In this document: piece after piece, positions 36,185-48,074 of the stretch
Layout: each line of letters starts with the position of its first letter
How positions within the stretch are numbered: position 1 is the first letter of the stretch
Assembly (NCBI GenBank): GCA_009837395.1
Contig: VXTP01000015.1
Location: 62,001 to 126,000 of the forward strand
Length of the DNA: 64,000 bases
From: Gemmatimonadota bacterium
Lineage (GTDB): Bacteria > JAAXHH01
Direction: 5' to 3'
The notes under the pieces: model-generated
What the model was told of the DNA's origin: nothing
The model's input: the letters and a program-made list of their open reading frames with translations, nothing else
Database searches by the model: none
Made by a program: the position numbers and the translations under genes

Positions 36185-37345
36185 ATGATGAAAATATCGA
36201 ACGTCGAAGCATTCGCGGTACGAATCCCGAGAGAAGCCGGCCAGGAATTGCGTGAAAGCGGCTCCGGTGCGTCTTCCACCTATTTCATCCCGGAAAACAG
36301 GCATGCCTTCAAGTCCGACAGTCACGAGACCCTGGTGGTGCGCATAACGACCGAAGAGGGCCTGGTCGGATACGGCGAAGGGCAAAGTCCCATCTTGCCC
36401 GATACGACACGGACCATCGTGGAAGACCTGTGCCGTCCCGTTCTGATCGGCGCGGACCCCTTCGACGTGGAGTGTCTGTGGCAGCAACTCTTCGACGGCA
36501 TGCGGGAAAGGGGACATCCGACCGGTTTCTACGTCGACGCCCTCGCCGCGTGCGACATCGCCCTGTGGGACCTGAAAGGAAAGGCGCTGGACCTGCCGGT
36601 CCATAAACTGCTCGGGGGAAGGTTCAGGGACCGGGTCGAAGTTTACTCAGGATGCGCCGGCCGCGACCCCGCCTCCGCGGCGGACCGGGCCGAAAGACTC
36701 GTGGCCGCGGGCTACCGCGGACTGAAACTGTCCCCGTCAAGAGACCGCGCCGGTACCGTCGCCTTCGCCAGGGCCGTCCGCGAGCGCGTCGGTCCGGACA
36801 TCTCCGTCATGGTGGATGTGCATACCGAGTTCGACGTGGCCGAGGCGATCAGGCTGGGCCGGGAACTGGAGGCACTGGACATTTACTGGCTGGAAGCGCC
36901 TACCCTCCCCGAAGACCTGGCAGGGCATGCAGAGGTGGCCCGGGCGCTGGACATGCACGTCGCCAACGGCGAGTGGTACCGCACCCGGTTCGAGATGAAA
37001 GAAGCCTTCGACCGGAGGACCTGCGACGTGGTCATGCCGGATATCGGGCGTACGGGGCTGACCGAGGGGAAACGCATCGCCGTGCTCGCGGAGACCTACA
37101 ACATCCCCGTGTCACCCCACATAGGAGGAGGCGGGGTGCTTGCCACCGCCGCGACCATCCAGCTGTCCGCGGCCATCCCCAACTTCCTGATCATGGAACA
37201 CGGCCACGAATCCTTTCCCACGCGGTACCGCTACGCGCTGGAAGCCCCGCAACCCCAAGGTGGCGCTTTTCCGGTGACGGACGATCCCGGTCTGGGCGTC
37301 CGGATCGACGATGAAGCACTGGAAGGTTTTTCAAGTCCCGCATAG
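36185..37345 (+). CDS. Mandelate racemase/muconate lactonizing enzyme-family protein
   Basis: 386 residues; ggagg 6 nt upstream and the start almost touches the rtcB stop, so translation is coupled. Enolase-superfamily features: capping N-domain (HETLVVRITTEEGLVGYGEG), barrel Lys in YRGLKLSPS, metal ligands Asp in VMVDVHTEFD, Glu in YWLEAPTLPED and Glu in VANGEWY, then DVVMPDIGRTG and SPHIGGGG with the catalytic His. The Lys and His bases and three acidic ligands indicate an active sugar-acid dehydratase or racemase; the substrate cannot be read from sequence. It is last in the plus-strand series that starts at 32923. Confidence 0.9.
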   Translation: MMKISNVEAFAVRIPREAGQELRESGSGASSTYFIPENRHAFKSDSHETLVVRITTEEGLVGYGEGQSPILPDTTRTIVEDLCRPVLIGADPFDVECLWQQLFDGMRERGHPTGFYVDALAACDIALWDLKGKALDLPVHKLLGGRFRDRVEVYSGCAGRDPASAADRAERLVAAGYRGLKLSPSRDRAGTVAFARAVRERVGPDISVMVDVHTEFDVAEAIRLGRELEALDIYWLEAPTLPEDLAGHAEVARALDMHVANGEWYRTRFEMKEAFDRRTCDVVMPDIGRTGLTEGKRIAVLAETYNIPVSPHIGGGGVLATAATIQLSAAIPNFLIMEHGHESFPTRYRYALEAPQPQGGAFPVTDDPGLGVRIDDEALEGFSSPA

Positions 37346-37407
37346 CGCGCGCCACGCCATTCGAGCCACGGCGATTACAGAAAGATGAAGCGCGGAAATC
37401 GAATTAA

Positions 37408-39120
37408 TCAGTCCAGGGCGGACTTGAGCCAGTCCCAGAGGCCGCGGCTGCGCGGCTGATCCGCCGCGTCACGATCCGTATCCCTGAAATACCCGTTCAT
37501 CCATGTCAGGTTGGACCAGACCTCCATGCCGAGGCGGTTGGGCTGGAGCGTAGGGCTGTGGAAATCGGGTTTCCACAGGCGGTGCTCAACGGGAAACCAG
37601 AGGAAAATGCCGCCCACGTCCTCCACGAGCCTGCGTTCGGCGGCGTGGTAAATGGCGTACCTTTCCTCGGGCGGCCCCATGAACTCGTTGCCCTCGTGTA
37701 TCAGCCGTTCGAAGGTGTCGTCGTGCCAGGCGTGGCGCCCCCTGGACCGCCAGAGTCCAAGCAGGTTGGCCGGATCCGGGAAGTCCTGGCTGTAGGCCAC
37801 CAGGGCCAGCGTCACCTCGTGGTTGTTGAGGCCGTCGGTGAACACCTTACGTTCGATGACCCTGACCCCGACCCGTACGTTCAGCGCTTCGGCGATCATC
37901 GCCTGGATGGCCTCCGCGGGCAAGCGGGTGGCCTGGTAGTCGTGGGTGCGGATCCAGATGTCGACCTGGGGAAAGCCCTTGCCGTCGGGGTATCCGGCTT
38001 CGGTCAGCAACTGCCTGGCCCGTTCGGGATCGTAGGGCAGCAGATCGCGGAAGACCTCCGGTTTCGCGCCGGGGAAACCGGGCGCCAGCATGCTGTAGGC
38101 CGCCACGCCCACGTCCTTCAGGGCGGAGTCCATCAGGGCCGTGCGGTCGATGGAGTGGGCGAAGGCCTGCCGGACGCGCAGGTCGTCGAAAGGCGGATTG
38201 TACGTATCCATAGTCATGTAGAACGTGACGAAGTTGACCATGGAATGCAGTTCGTGGCTGAGCACCGGGTCGCTCTTGACCCGGCCGAGCGCCGCCTGTC
38301 CGTTCAGGAGAATCATGTCCACCTCTTCGGCCGTATAGGCCGAGAGCATGAGCGGCACGGCCGACTGGGAGAACACCCGGATGATCACCTGGTCGAGCAG
38401 GGGCGGCATCGACCCCCGGTACATCGGATTGGCGTCCAGGATGATGATCTCGTTCTTGCGCCATTCCGTAACTTTGAACGGACCGGACGAAATATGGGTC
38501 TCCGCCCGGGTGGACCACTCTTCGCCGTACTTGGCCACCGCGTGCTCCGGCGAAGCCCAGCTCATGATGAGGTTGAAGGGCAAGTACGGGACGGGCTGCT
38601 CGGTATGGACGGCCAGCGTCGTATCGTCTATCGCCTCCACGCCCAGCGAATCCACGGGAAGCCGCCGGCCGACCACGTCACTCCAGTTCTTGATGATGCG
38701 GTAGTGCCATTCGAAGTCGTAGGCATTGTCCGGATCCGCTCCCCGGCGGAAGGTAAAGACGTAGTCATGGGCGGTGAAGGGCCGGCCGTCGTCCCATTGC
38801 ATTCCGGACCGCAGGTGGAAGAGCCACGTATTGCCGTCCGGCGTCGCCTCCCAGGACTTCGCGGCAGCCGGCACCAGGTCGTAGTTGTGGTCCTGGCGGA
38901 CAAGCGGCTCGGAGATGAGGTTGGTGGCCGGGCTGCGCTTGTAAATGGTCTTGAACCACTCCATGTACGTCCCGTCCATCTCGAAGAACCGCAGCCTCTG
39001 ACGCTCCGGCGGCGCCGCGTCTTCGGGCATCTCGACGCCGATGGAGTTGACCCGCTGGGCGGAGAGTTCCGGGGCAGAAAGAAATGCGAATAAAAAGAGG
39101 AATGCGGCGATTCGTCGCAT
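37408..39120 (-). CDS. Extracellular peptide/solute-binding protein (SBP family 5)
   Basis: 570 residues from ATG 39120, which starts a signal peptide (MRRIAAFLFLFAFLSAPELSAQ); the frame extends upstream but without signal features. The family-5 pattern is clear: SEPLVRQDHNYDLVPAAAKSWE, WLFHLRSGMQWDDGRPFTAHDYVFT, SGPFKVTEW, VRQAFAHSIDR and PYDPERARQLLTEAGYP. Such proteins bind oligopeptides, nickel or opines in the periplasm and deliver them to an ABC importer. No permease or ATPase gene lies within the window, so this one is an orphan or works with a distant transporter. chrA is upstream in the same direction, 128 bp away. Confidence 0.9.
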   Translation of the reverse strand: MRRIAAFLFLFAFLSAPELSAQRVNSIGVEMPEDAAPPERQRLRFFEMDGTYMEWFKTIYKRSPATNLISEPLVRQDHNYDLVPAAAKSWEATPDGNTWLFHLRSGMQWDDGRPFTAHDYVFTFRRGADPDNAYDFEWHYRIIKNWSDVVGRRLPVDSLGVEAIDDTTLAVHTEQPVPYLPFNLIMSWASPEHAVAKYGEEWSTRAETHISSGPFKVTEWRKNEIIILDANPMYRGSMPPLLDQVIIRVFSQSAVPLMLSAYTAEEVDMILLNGQAALGRVKSDPVLSHELHSMVNFVTFYMTMDTYNPPFDDLRVRQAFAHSIDRTALMDSALKDVGVAAYSMLAPGFPGAKPEVFRDLLPYDPERARQLLTEAGYPDGKGFPQVDIWIRTHDYQATRLPAEAIQAMIAEALNVRVGVRVIERKVFTDGLNNHEVTLALVAYSQDFPDPANLLGLWRSRGRHAWHDDTFERLIHEGNEFMGPPEERYAIYHAAERRLVEDVGGIFLWFPVEHRLWKPDFHSPTLQPNRLGMEVWSNLTWMNGYFRDTDRDAADQPRSRGLWDWLKSALD

Positions 39121-39248
39121 GGTCTGATACGAAGACACGTAGTGGATTTGTCCGGCCAGGGTGAACAGTTCCGGCAAAGATGGATTGACCCTCAAGTAAT
39201 ATCTCAATTTAACCGATATAGACAAGGAATACCGGCCTCGTTATCCCA

Positions 39249-40394
39249 TCACCCCAGGACGGCTTGCAGCATCCCTGCCGCTGCAAAGAACGCGACCAGC
39301 GCCAGGATCGGCAGACGCAACACCCTGAGCAGGAAAAACCCGACAATGGCGAGCGCGAGATCCAGGGACGAAAATACGGCGTTTACGAACACGGGCTGGT
39401 AGAGCGCGGCCAGCAGGAGTCCGACCACCGACGCGTTGACCCCCGCCACCGCGCCCGCGGCGCCCGGCTTTCGCGCCAGGGTCTCCCAGGTGTCGTGGAA
39501 GGACAGGATCAACAGGAATCCCGGCAGAAAAATCCCGAGGACCGCGATCAACGCGCCTGTCAGCGCGTGTTCCGGGCTCATACCGGCGCCCAGGAACGCG
39601 GACATGGCGAACATGGGGCCTGGTATGGCCTGGGCGGCGGCGTAGCCGAGTAGGAAACGATCGATGGGAAGCGCGTCGCCCACGGTTTGCTGGAGCAGCG
39701 GCAAAACGACGTGTCCGCCGCCGAATACCAGGCTGCCGGCCTGGTAGAACCGGGAGAGTAGATCGAGGTCCGGCGACAGGCTTGCCAGCAGCGGAAGACC
39801 GATGAGGAGCAGGAAGAAGAGCGTCAGCGGCAGCCAGGAGAAGTGAAGCCGGCCTCCGGGCGATGCCTCCGGCGCGCGCAGAAAGCGCCAGCCGGCCAGC
39901 GCGCCTGCCGCCAGGACCGCGAACTGGGTCGCCATCAAAGGGGCGACCAGAAGGGCCGACGCGGTCAGTATGCACAATGCCCCGGTGAGCCGGCGCCGGC
40001 AGAAGGTGGCGTACATGCCCAGCACGGCGTCGGCGACCACGACCACGGCCAGCAGTTTCAATCCCTTGACGAATCCGCCGAACCAGACCGTGTCCGTCAC
40101 CGTGCTCTCGGCGATGGCAAGCAGGTACAGGAGCACGAAGGACGGCAGCGTGAACCCCAGGAACACGGCGACGCCGCCGGCGACGCCCGCCCGCTGGTAC
40201 CCGATGGCAAAGCCGACCTGGCTGGAAGAGGGTCCGGGAAGAAACTGGCTCAGGGCCACGAGCCGGCCGTAGGCAGCTTCGTCAAGCCACTTCAGCCGGT
40301 CCACGAAGGCGGTCCGGAAGTACCCCAGGTGGGCGACGGGACCGCCGAAGCTGATGCATCCCAGGGCCAGGAATCGCCAGAAGAGTTCCCACAT
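39249..40394 (-). CDS. chrA: Chromate transporter family protein (ChrA)
   Basis: 381 residues, the long two-domain form of the CHR family. The N-half begins LFWRFLALGCISFGGPVAHLGYF and holds FLPGPSSSQV; the C-half repeats the pattern with GSLVFGGGHVVLPLL and AQAIPGPMF. About ten to twelve hydrophobic segments are visible. Characterised members export chromate, exchanging or mistaking it for sulfate, and give chromate resistance. It sits 84 bp downstream of pyruvate phosphate dikinase in the same direction; I see no regulator of the ChrB type. Confidence 0.92.
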   Translation of the reverse strand: MWELFWRFLALGCISFGGPVAHLGYFRTAFVDRLKWLDEAAYGRLVALSQFLPGPSSSQVGFAIGYQRAGVAGGVAVFLGFTLPSFVLLYLLAIAESTVTDTVWFGGFVKGLKLLAVVVVADAVLGMYATFCRRRLTGALCILTASALLVAPLMATQFAVLAAGALAGWRFLRAPEASPGGRLHFSWLPLTLFFLLLIGLPLLASLSPDLDLLSRFYQAGSLVFGGGHVVLPLLQQTVGDALPIDRFLLGYAAAQAIPGPMFAMSAFLGAGMSPEHALTGALIAVLGIFLPGFLLILSFHDTWETLARKPGAAGAVAGVNASVVGLLLAALYQPVFVNAVFSSLDLALAIVGFFLLRVLRLPILALVAFFAAAGMLQAVLG

Positions 40395-40478
40395 GATTCA
40401 GGGTGTCCCGCGGCATGGCGCCGCTTATGTCCCCGCGCGGGCAATGAAGGTTCTGAAGAGGGCCCCGAACCAGGCGTC

Positions 40479-43181
<2,703 letters not shown>

Positions 43182-43298
43182 AACGCTACCGTGCTCCTTT
43201 ACTCCGTTCTGCTACTTTTTTCAGTCCCGTCTACAGGTCTTTTCGCCCAAAAACACAGGGCGGTAGCATAACGCCGCGAAGCAACCGTGTCAACCGAT

Positions 43299-44042
43299 TT
43301 ACCCGTCTTCTGTATCCCGGCGCTGGCGAAAGACCTCGTACAACACGAGGGCCGCCGCCACGGACGCGTTGAGCGAATCCACGTGCCCGGCGACGGGAAG
43401 CCGCACCACCTCGTCGCAGTTGCGCCGGACCAGGGGCCTCAGCCCCTTGCCCTCGCCGCCGATGACGAGTGCCACGGGGACGGTATAGTCCATTTTGCTG
43501 AAAAGCGAAGGACCGTCCGCCGCGAGGCCCACGAGCCAGACGCCCGCTTCACGAAGTGCCTGCATGGCGTGGTTCATGTTCGCCACCCGCGCGACCGGAA
43601 CGTGCTCGCTGGCCCCGGCCGAAGCCTTGACCGCGGCGGCAGTTAATCCCGCCGCGTTTCGACGGGGTATCACGACGCCGTCGACGCGGACCGCATCGGC
43701 GGTGCGAATGATGGCGCCCAGGTTGTGGGGATCCTGTATGCCGTCCAGCAGGACGAGGAAGGGGGGAGATTCGGACCTCCCGGCCGAGGCCAGGATATCC
43801 GCCATTTCGGCGTACTGATGGCCGGCCACCGTGGCGACGACCCCCTGGTGCCTGCCATCGGTCAGACGGTCCAGCCGACGGCGTTCGGTGAACTGGAACA
43901 CGACGCCCTGTTTCCGGGCGAGGTCAAGGATGTCGGCCACGTCCTGGCGCGCAACTCCTTCGGCGATGTAAATCCGGTTGAGGCTCCGGCCCGACTGCAG
44001 GGCCGCCCTGACCGGGTTCCGTCCGTAGATGACTTCAGACAT
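43299..44042 (-). CDS. rlmB: 23S rRNA (guanosine-2'-O-)-methyltransferase RlmB / TrmH family
   Basis: 247 residues, normal for RlmB. An N-terminal substrate-binding domain starts MSEVIYGRNPVRAAL, and the SPOUT domain carries the three family motifs: NLGAIIRTADA with the catalytic Asn and Arg, LVIGGEGKGL, and LNASVAAALVLYEVFRQR, which form the trefoil knot and bind S-adenosylmethionine. RlmB methylates the ribose of G2251 in 23S rRNA; the closely related TrmH group acts on tRNA, so the exact site is inferred. It is the first gene of the minus-strand series and is divergent from the flippase gene. Confidence 0.93.
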   Translation of the reverse strand: MSEVIYGRNPVRAALQSGRSLNRIYIAEGVARQDVADILDLARKQGVVFQFTERRRLDRLTDGRHQGVVATVAGHQYAEMADILASAGRSESPPFLVLLDGIQDPHNLGAIIRTADAVRVDGVVIPRRNAAGLTAAAVKASAGASEHVPVARVANMNHAMQALREAGVWLVGLAADGPSLFSKMDYTVPVALVIGGEGKGLRPLVRRNCDEVVRLPVAGHVDSLNASVAAALVLYEVFRQRRDTEDG

Positions 44043-44209
44043 GGCTTCGTCCGTTCATGAGGGATATTTGAACATCCCGCTCGGTACCCGGTCAAGATAA
44101 GGTACCGGCGCCGCCGCAACGAACCTTTTTCACCCGGCGGCGTTCAATACCGAAGTCCGGCTGTGCCTACGCGACAAGGATTCCGGCGGTCGAGCCCACC
44201 CGTAATTGC

Positions 44210-44238
44210 TTGACGTCCCGGGCGGCCGCCGGTACCAT
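44210..44238 (+). promoter_or_regulatory. Sigma70-like promoter for the flippase gene
   Basis: -35 TTGACG (44210-44215), 17-nt spacer, -10 TACCAT (44233-44238), 75 bp before the flippase ATG, in the divergent region shared with rlmB. Match quality is moderate. Confidence 0.4.
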
Positions 44239-44312
44239 ATCGGTGCTCAGCGCCTGGCTTCCGCCCCCTCCCGAGGCGGTGAGAACCCTGACCGCCCGCA
44301 AACTCAGAATCC

Positions 44313-45779
44313 ATGTTCCAAGGCCTCAAAAGACTCACCACCCATTCGGCGATCTACGGTCTCAGCGACGTGCTGGGCAGGTCCATGGCCTACCTGCTGG
44401 TACCGGTGTATACCCATGTCATGCCCGTGGAAGAATTCGGCTACTACGGGCTCGTATATACCTTTATCGCGCTGGCGAACGTCGTCTTCCTCTACGGCAT
44501 GGATTCGGCCTTTCTCAGGTACTACGTGCTCGAGGAGGACCGCAAGCGGGATACGCTGAGCACCGGCTATCTCACCATGCTGCTCACGTCAGCCGGGCTC
44601 GCCGTGATCATCGTCCTGTTCTCCGCCAGGATCGCGCCCCTGATCGCCGTCTCCGCTTCCCTGACTTCGTACGTCCAGCTGGCCGCCGCCGTCCTGGCGC
44701 TCGATGCCCTGAACGCCATTCCCTTCGCGCGGCTGCGAGGAGAGGGCAAGGCCGCGACGTTCGCCTCCCTCAAATTGATGAAGGTCATGATCGAACTGGG
44801 GGGAAACTGCTATCTCGTCGTCGTGCTCGATATGGGGCTGCAAGGCATACTGATCAGCAACATCGCGGGGTCCGGGATCGTTTTCCTCATCCTGGCGGGC
44901 ATTACCCTGCGGCACATGTCCTTATCCTGGTCTCGAGGTACCATGGGCCGGCTCCTGGGATTCGGCCTGCCCTACGTGCCCGCCGGCGCCTGCATCATCA
45001 TCATCGAAACCATCGACCGCCTCATGCTGGAACGGATGGCCGGCACGGAGACCCTCGGCATCTACCATGCTGCCCGCAAGCTGGGCGTCGGCATGCTCAT
45101 CTTCGTCACCATGTTCAGGCAGGCCTGGCAGCCCTTCTTCCTTGAGACCTCCAGGGAGGAAAACCCCAGGCCGCTGTTCGCCCGCGTGCTGACCTACTTC
45201 CTGGCCATCGCGGGCGGCGTCTTCCTGGCCCTTTCCTTCCTCATCGACGACCTGGTCCGCATCTCCATCGGAGGCTATACTCTGATCGAGGCGTCATACT
45301 GGGAAGGGATCGACGTGGTACCGATCCTGCTCGCGGCGTACGTGTTGTATGGGATATACGTCAACCTCACCGTGGGCGTCTACCTGGAGAAGAAGACCAT
45401 CCTGCTACCCTTCATCACGGCCGCATCGGCCCTGGTCTGCATCCTGACGAACCTCTGGCTCATCCCGGAATTCGGCATGTACGGGGCGGCTACGGCGTCG
45501 GCGGCCGCCTACGCGGTGATGGTGGCCGGGTTGTATCTCGTGGGCCGGAGGTATTACCCGATACCCTACGAATACATCCGCCTGCTCAAGGTAGTCTTCG
45601 CGTGTGGAGTGCTGTTCGCGGTGCGCGAACTAACCGGAATCGCCTGGCCCGGGGAGATCGCCTGGCCCGGGGAGATCGCTCTGATCGCGGCCTACCCGGC
45701 GGTCCTGTGGGCGATGAGATTCTTCAACGCCGGAGAAATGGCGTTCGCGAGACGATACCTGCGCCCTCGCGGATCGTGA
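44313..45779 (+). CDS. Polysaccharide/lipid-linked oligosaccharide flippase (Wzx-like, MOP superfamily)
   Basis: 488 residues with about 12-14 hydrophobic segments and the usual family start (KRLTTHSAIYGLSDVLGRSMAYLLVPVYTHVM, with MPVEEFGYYGLVYT). Family members flip lipid-linked sugar repeat units across the inner membrane for O-antigen, capsule or similar polymers. No glycosyltransferase genes are adjacent, so the polymer is unknown. The ATG has no good Shine-Dalgarno. The last 56 bp overlap the end of the convergent CRTAC1 gene, and a perfect 18-bp duplication lies near the C-terminus. Confidence 0.88.
   Translation: MFQGLKRLTTHSAIYGLSDVLGRSMAYLLVPVYTHVMPVEEFGYYGLVYTFIALANVVFLYGMDSAFLRYYVLEEDRKRDTLSTGYLTMLLTSAGLAVIIVLFSARIAPLIAVSASLTSYVQLAAAVLALDALNAIPFARLRGEGKAATFASLKLMKVMIELGGNCYLVVVLDMGLQGILISNIAGSGIVFLILAGITLRHMSLSWSRGTMGRLLGFGLPYVPAGACIIIIETIDRLMLERMAGTETLGIYHAARKLGVGMLIFVTMFRQAWQPFFLETSREENPRPLFARVLTYFLAIAGGVFLALSFLIDDLVRISIGGYTLIEASYWEGIDVVPILLAAYVLYGIYVNLTVGVYLEKKTILLPFITAASALVCILTNLWLIPEFGMYGAATASAAAYAVMVAGLYLVGRRYYPIPYEYIRLLKVVFACGVLFAVRELTGIAWPGEIAWPGEIALIAAYPAVLWAMRFFNAGEMAFARRYLRPRGS
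45639..45674 (+). repeat. Perfect 18-bp tandem duplication
   Basis: Two identical copies of atcgcctggcccggggag encode a duplicated IAWPGE hexapeptide in a loop of the flippase. The lack of any difference suggests a recent event. Confidence 0.85.
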
Positions 45780-47526
45780 TGAGCTGGCCGCCCTCTACGC
45801 CGGTTGCGACGTCTCTCGCGCCGCCGGGCCAGTCCACGATGACCGAGTCCGCCCCGGCGTATGCGCCGAGCCCGAAGTGAGCCCTGAGATCGTTGGCCGC
45901 CAGGTAACTGTAGGCGCTTCGAATCTCCCGCGACTGTCGCACGGCATCCGTGACCACGGTTACGTGCGCGCCAATGCCGTTTCGATTGCTCCGGACGCCC
46001 TCGGTGGCGACGAGCAGGCTGGCGGGACCGGGCTGACCGGGCTGATCGCCGTTTCCGCCGCCTTCTCCGGCCCCAATTACGCCGGCCGCACCGCCTGCAC
46101 TTCGCCCGTTAATCCCGTCGTTCCGCAGCAGCAGCGGGACGTCATTCACCGTGGTGACCAGCACGTCGACGTCGCCGTCGTTGTCCACGTCCCCGAAGGC
46201 CGCGCCGCGGTGCACGCGCTCTACCTGGAAGGGTGGGCCCGCTTCAGGGCTGACGTCGGTGAACACGCCGCCCCCCTCGTTCCGGAACAGCTGATTGGTC
46301 TGCGCGTAGGCTATCGTCGAATCGAACAGGGAGATGTTGTCGATCACGTGGCCGTTCGCCGCGAAGATGTCCAGCCACCCATCGTGGTCGAAATCCTTGA
46401 AGGCCGTACCGAAACCCAGGAACAGGAGCGTGGGATTGCCCACACCTGCGCCGAAAGTCGTTTCGGTGAAGGTGCCGTTCCCGTTGTTCCGGTGCAGCGA
46501 GTTGGGTTCCAGGGAGAAATTGGTCACGTAGAAATCCGGCGACCCGTTCCGGTCGTAGTCTCCCATATCCACCCCCATGCCCGCCCGGGCGACGCCGTCT
46601 TCGCCATAGGCCACGCCCGCCAGCAGGGCCATGTCGGTAAACGTGCCGTCGCCATTGTTCCGGTACAGGAAATCCGGCGTCAGGTCGTTGGCCACGAAGA
46701 TATCCGTCCATCCGTCGCCGTCGTAGTCGCCTCCCACGACCCCGAGGCCCTTGCCGTCCGGATTCGAGATACCCGACTCCACGGAGACGTCGGAAAACGA
46801 ACCATCGCCGTTGTTCCGATACAGCAGATCGGCCGCTCCCTCGTAGATGTCGGGTCCGCAGTAGGACTGGATGCCGTCCCGGGAGCAGCGCCTGTTGGCC
46901 TCGAAGTCGAATTCGACGTACGCACACACGTAGAGGTCCAGGTGCCCGTCCCGGTCGTAGTCCAGGAACGCCGCGCTGGTGGAGAACGTGGGGTTAGCGG
47001 GTACCGTCAGATTCGCACGGGCGGTCACGTCCCTGAATGTCCCGTCCCCTTCGTTCCGGTAGAGGATGTTCGCCCCGTAGTTCGTGACGAACAGGTCGTC
47101 GTCGCCGTCGTTGTCGTAATCCGCGACGGCCAGGCCCATCCCGTAACCCCCCTCGTTGCCCACGCCGGCCTGGCCGGTCACGTCCGTGAAGGATCCGTCG
47201 CCGTTGTTGCGATAGAGGACACTGGACAGGGGCTGGTCGGGCACGAAGCCCGGTATGGACGCGCCGTTGAGCAGGTAGACGTCGAGGTCGCCGTCGCCGT
47301 CATAGTCGATGAACCCGCCGCCGGACGCCACCGTTTCGAGGAAATAGTACCGGCCCGATTTGCCGTTGGTGTGCCGGAACGTGATCCCGGCCGAAGGCGC
47401 GATGTCCGTGAACTGCACGACCGGCCGTTCCGCATCAGGTCGATGATCGGGCTGGCCAGGCTGGCCAGGCTGACCGCAGGAAGGGGAAAGGAAAAGGAAG
47501 GAGAGAAGTACCAGCGCCCATTTCAA
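45724..47526 (-). CDS. CRTAC1-family lipoprotein (FG-GAP repeats plus ASPIC/UnbV domain)
   Basis: About 600 residues from TTG 47526, which overlaps the previous stop in a TTGA junction and yields a lipoprotein signal (MKWALVLLSFLFLSPSC, lipobox Cys17). FG-GAP/VCBS calcium loops follow (DYDGDGDLDVY, DYDNDGDDDLF, DYDRDGHLDLY, DFDHDGWLDIF and others), then the C-terminal ASPIC/UnbV domain (SNRNGIGAHVTV, HFGLGAYAGADSVIVDWPGG). Such proteins are cell-surface or periplasmic; their function is largely unknown, possibly carbohydrate or protein binding. It is last in the minus-strand block from the TonB receptor. Minisatellites sit right after the lipid-modified Cys and at the start of the ASPIC domain. 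Confidence 0.88.
   Translation of the reverse strand: MKWALVLLSFLFLSPSCGQPGQPGQPDHRPDAERPVVQFTDIAPSAGITFRHTNGKSGRYYFLETVASGGGFIDYDGDGDLDVYLLNGASIPGFVPDQPLSSVLYRNNGDGSFTDVTGQAGVGNEGGYGMGLAVADYDNDGDDDLFVTNYGANILYRNEGDGTFRDVTARANLTVPANPTFSTSAAFLDYDRDGHLDLYVCAYVEFDFEANRRCSRDGIQSYCGPDIYEGAADLLYRNNGDGSFSDVSVESGISNPDGKGLGVVGGDYDGDGWTDIFVANDLTPDFLYRNNGDGTFTDMALLAGVAYGEDGVARAGMGVDMGDYDRNGSPDFYVTNFSLEPNSLHRNNGNGTFTETTFGAGVGNPTLLFLGFGTAFKDFDHDGWLDIFAANGHVIDNISLFDSTIAYAQTNQLFRNEGGGVFTDVSPEAGPPFQVERVHRGAAFGDVDNDGDVDVLVTTVNDVPLLLRNDGINGRSAGGAAGVIGAGEGGGNGDQPGQPGPASLLVATEGVRSNRNGIGAHVTVVTDAVRQSREIRSAYSYLAANDLRAHFGLGAYAGADSVIVDWPGGARDVATGVEGGQLITIREGAGIVSRTPFLRR
46024..46050 (-). repeat. 9-bp minisatellite, family member F
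   Basis: About three units; along the gene ggcgatcag, cccggtcag, cccggtccc, encoding Asp-Gln-Pro-Gly-Gln-Pro-Gly-Pro at the start of the ASPIC domain, where relatives have a short LLRNDGGN-x-NWL turn. Confidence 0.75.
47449..47475 (-). repeat. 9-bp minisatellite, family member G
   Basis: Three units; along the gene ggtcagcct, ggccagcct, ggccagccc, encoding Gly-Gln-Pro repeats immediately after the lipobox cysteine of the CRTAC1 lipoprotein. Confidence 0.85.
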
Positions 47527-48074
47527 CGGCGTTTTCTCATGAGTACGACGGTCAAGGCCACGAGAGCAAGCACACCCAGGCTGACCCCGGCGACGAGAAA
47601 GCCCGATATCGGTTCCCTGACCAACGGAACCTCGAAGGCGACACTCGCCTTCTGCTCGCCGCGCACCGCAAACTCCACCTCGACGTGATGTACGCCTGGA
47701 ACGCGCCGGGTCCACATGATCGGACGGTCGATGGCCTCGGCTTCGGCGCTGTGGTAATGCGTGTATACGTTGCCCTGCGGATCCGTGATCCCGATCCGGA
47801 GGACGCCCGCGTAGTATTCGCCCGACGACCTGCGCTGGACGTAGGTCACGAACCGCGCGTCGCCGCCGAGATCATAGGCCTTGAAGGTCAGCGTGTACCC
47901 GGCGTCCATCTCCCGCGCTTCATCGACGACGGCCTGTTCGGAGAAGGTATATCCGACGAACGTGCCGCCCGCCACCTGATCGTCACTGGGCGCCCCGTTG
48001 CAGCCGGGGGCCGTAACCGCCAACGAGAACGCCGCCGCGAACGCCAGCAACAAGCCTGTCAAGTTACCCCGCAC
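47523..48074 (-). CDS. Membrane-anchored extracytoplasmic protein of unknown function
   Basis: 183 residues from GTG 48074, with gaggag 8 nt upstream; start and preceding stop share one base (TAGTG). It has an N-terminal signal ending near APGCNG (possible lipobox), a beta-rich middle (RFVTYVQRRSSGEYYAGVLRIGITDPQGNVYTH, abbreviated by positions 74-106), and a C-terminal membrane helix followed by MRKRR. The layout resembles a periplasmic or surface immunoglobulin-like domain tethered by its C-terminus. I do not recognise the family. Its tight coupling to the propeller lipoprotein upstream and CRTAC1 downstream suggests that all three work in one complex. Confidence 0.78.
   Translation of the reverse strand: MRGNLTGLLLAFAAAFSLAVTAPGCNGAPSDDQVAGGTFVGYTFSEQAVVDEAREMDAGYTLTFKAYDLGGDARFVTYVQRRSSGEYYAGVLRIGITDPQGNVYTHYHSAEAEAIDRPIMWTRRVPGVHHVEVEFAVRGEQKASVAFEVPLVREPISGFLVAGVSLGVLALVALTVVLMRKRR

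Noticed and set aside
44043-44312. Possible tRNA or small RNA in the rlmB-flippase gap
   Set aside because: I found no cloverleaf pairing or CCA end; only a promoter-like sequence is supported.
45877-47688. Open frame of 603 codons on the plus strand
   Set aside because: Antisense to the CRTAC1 gene, the same effect as for the other FG-GAP gene.
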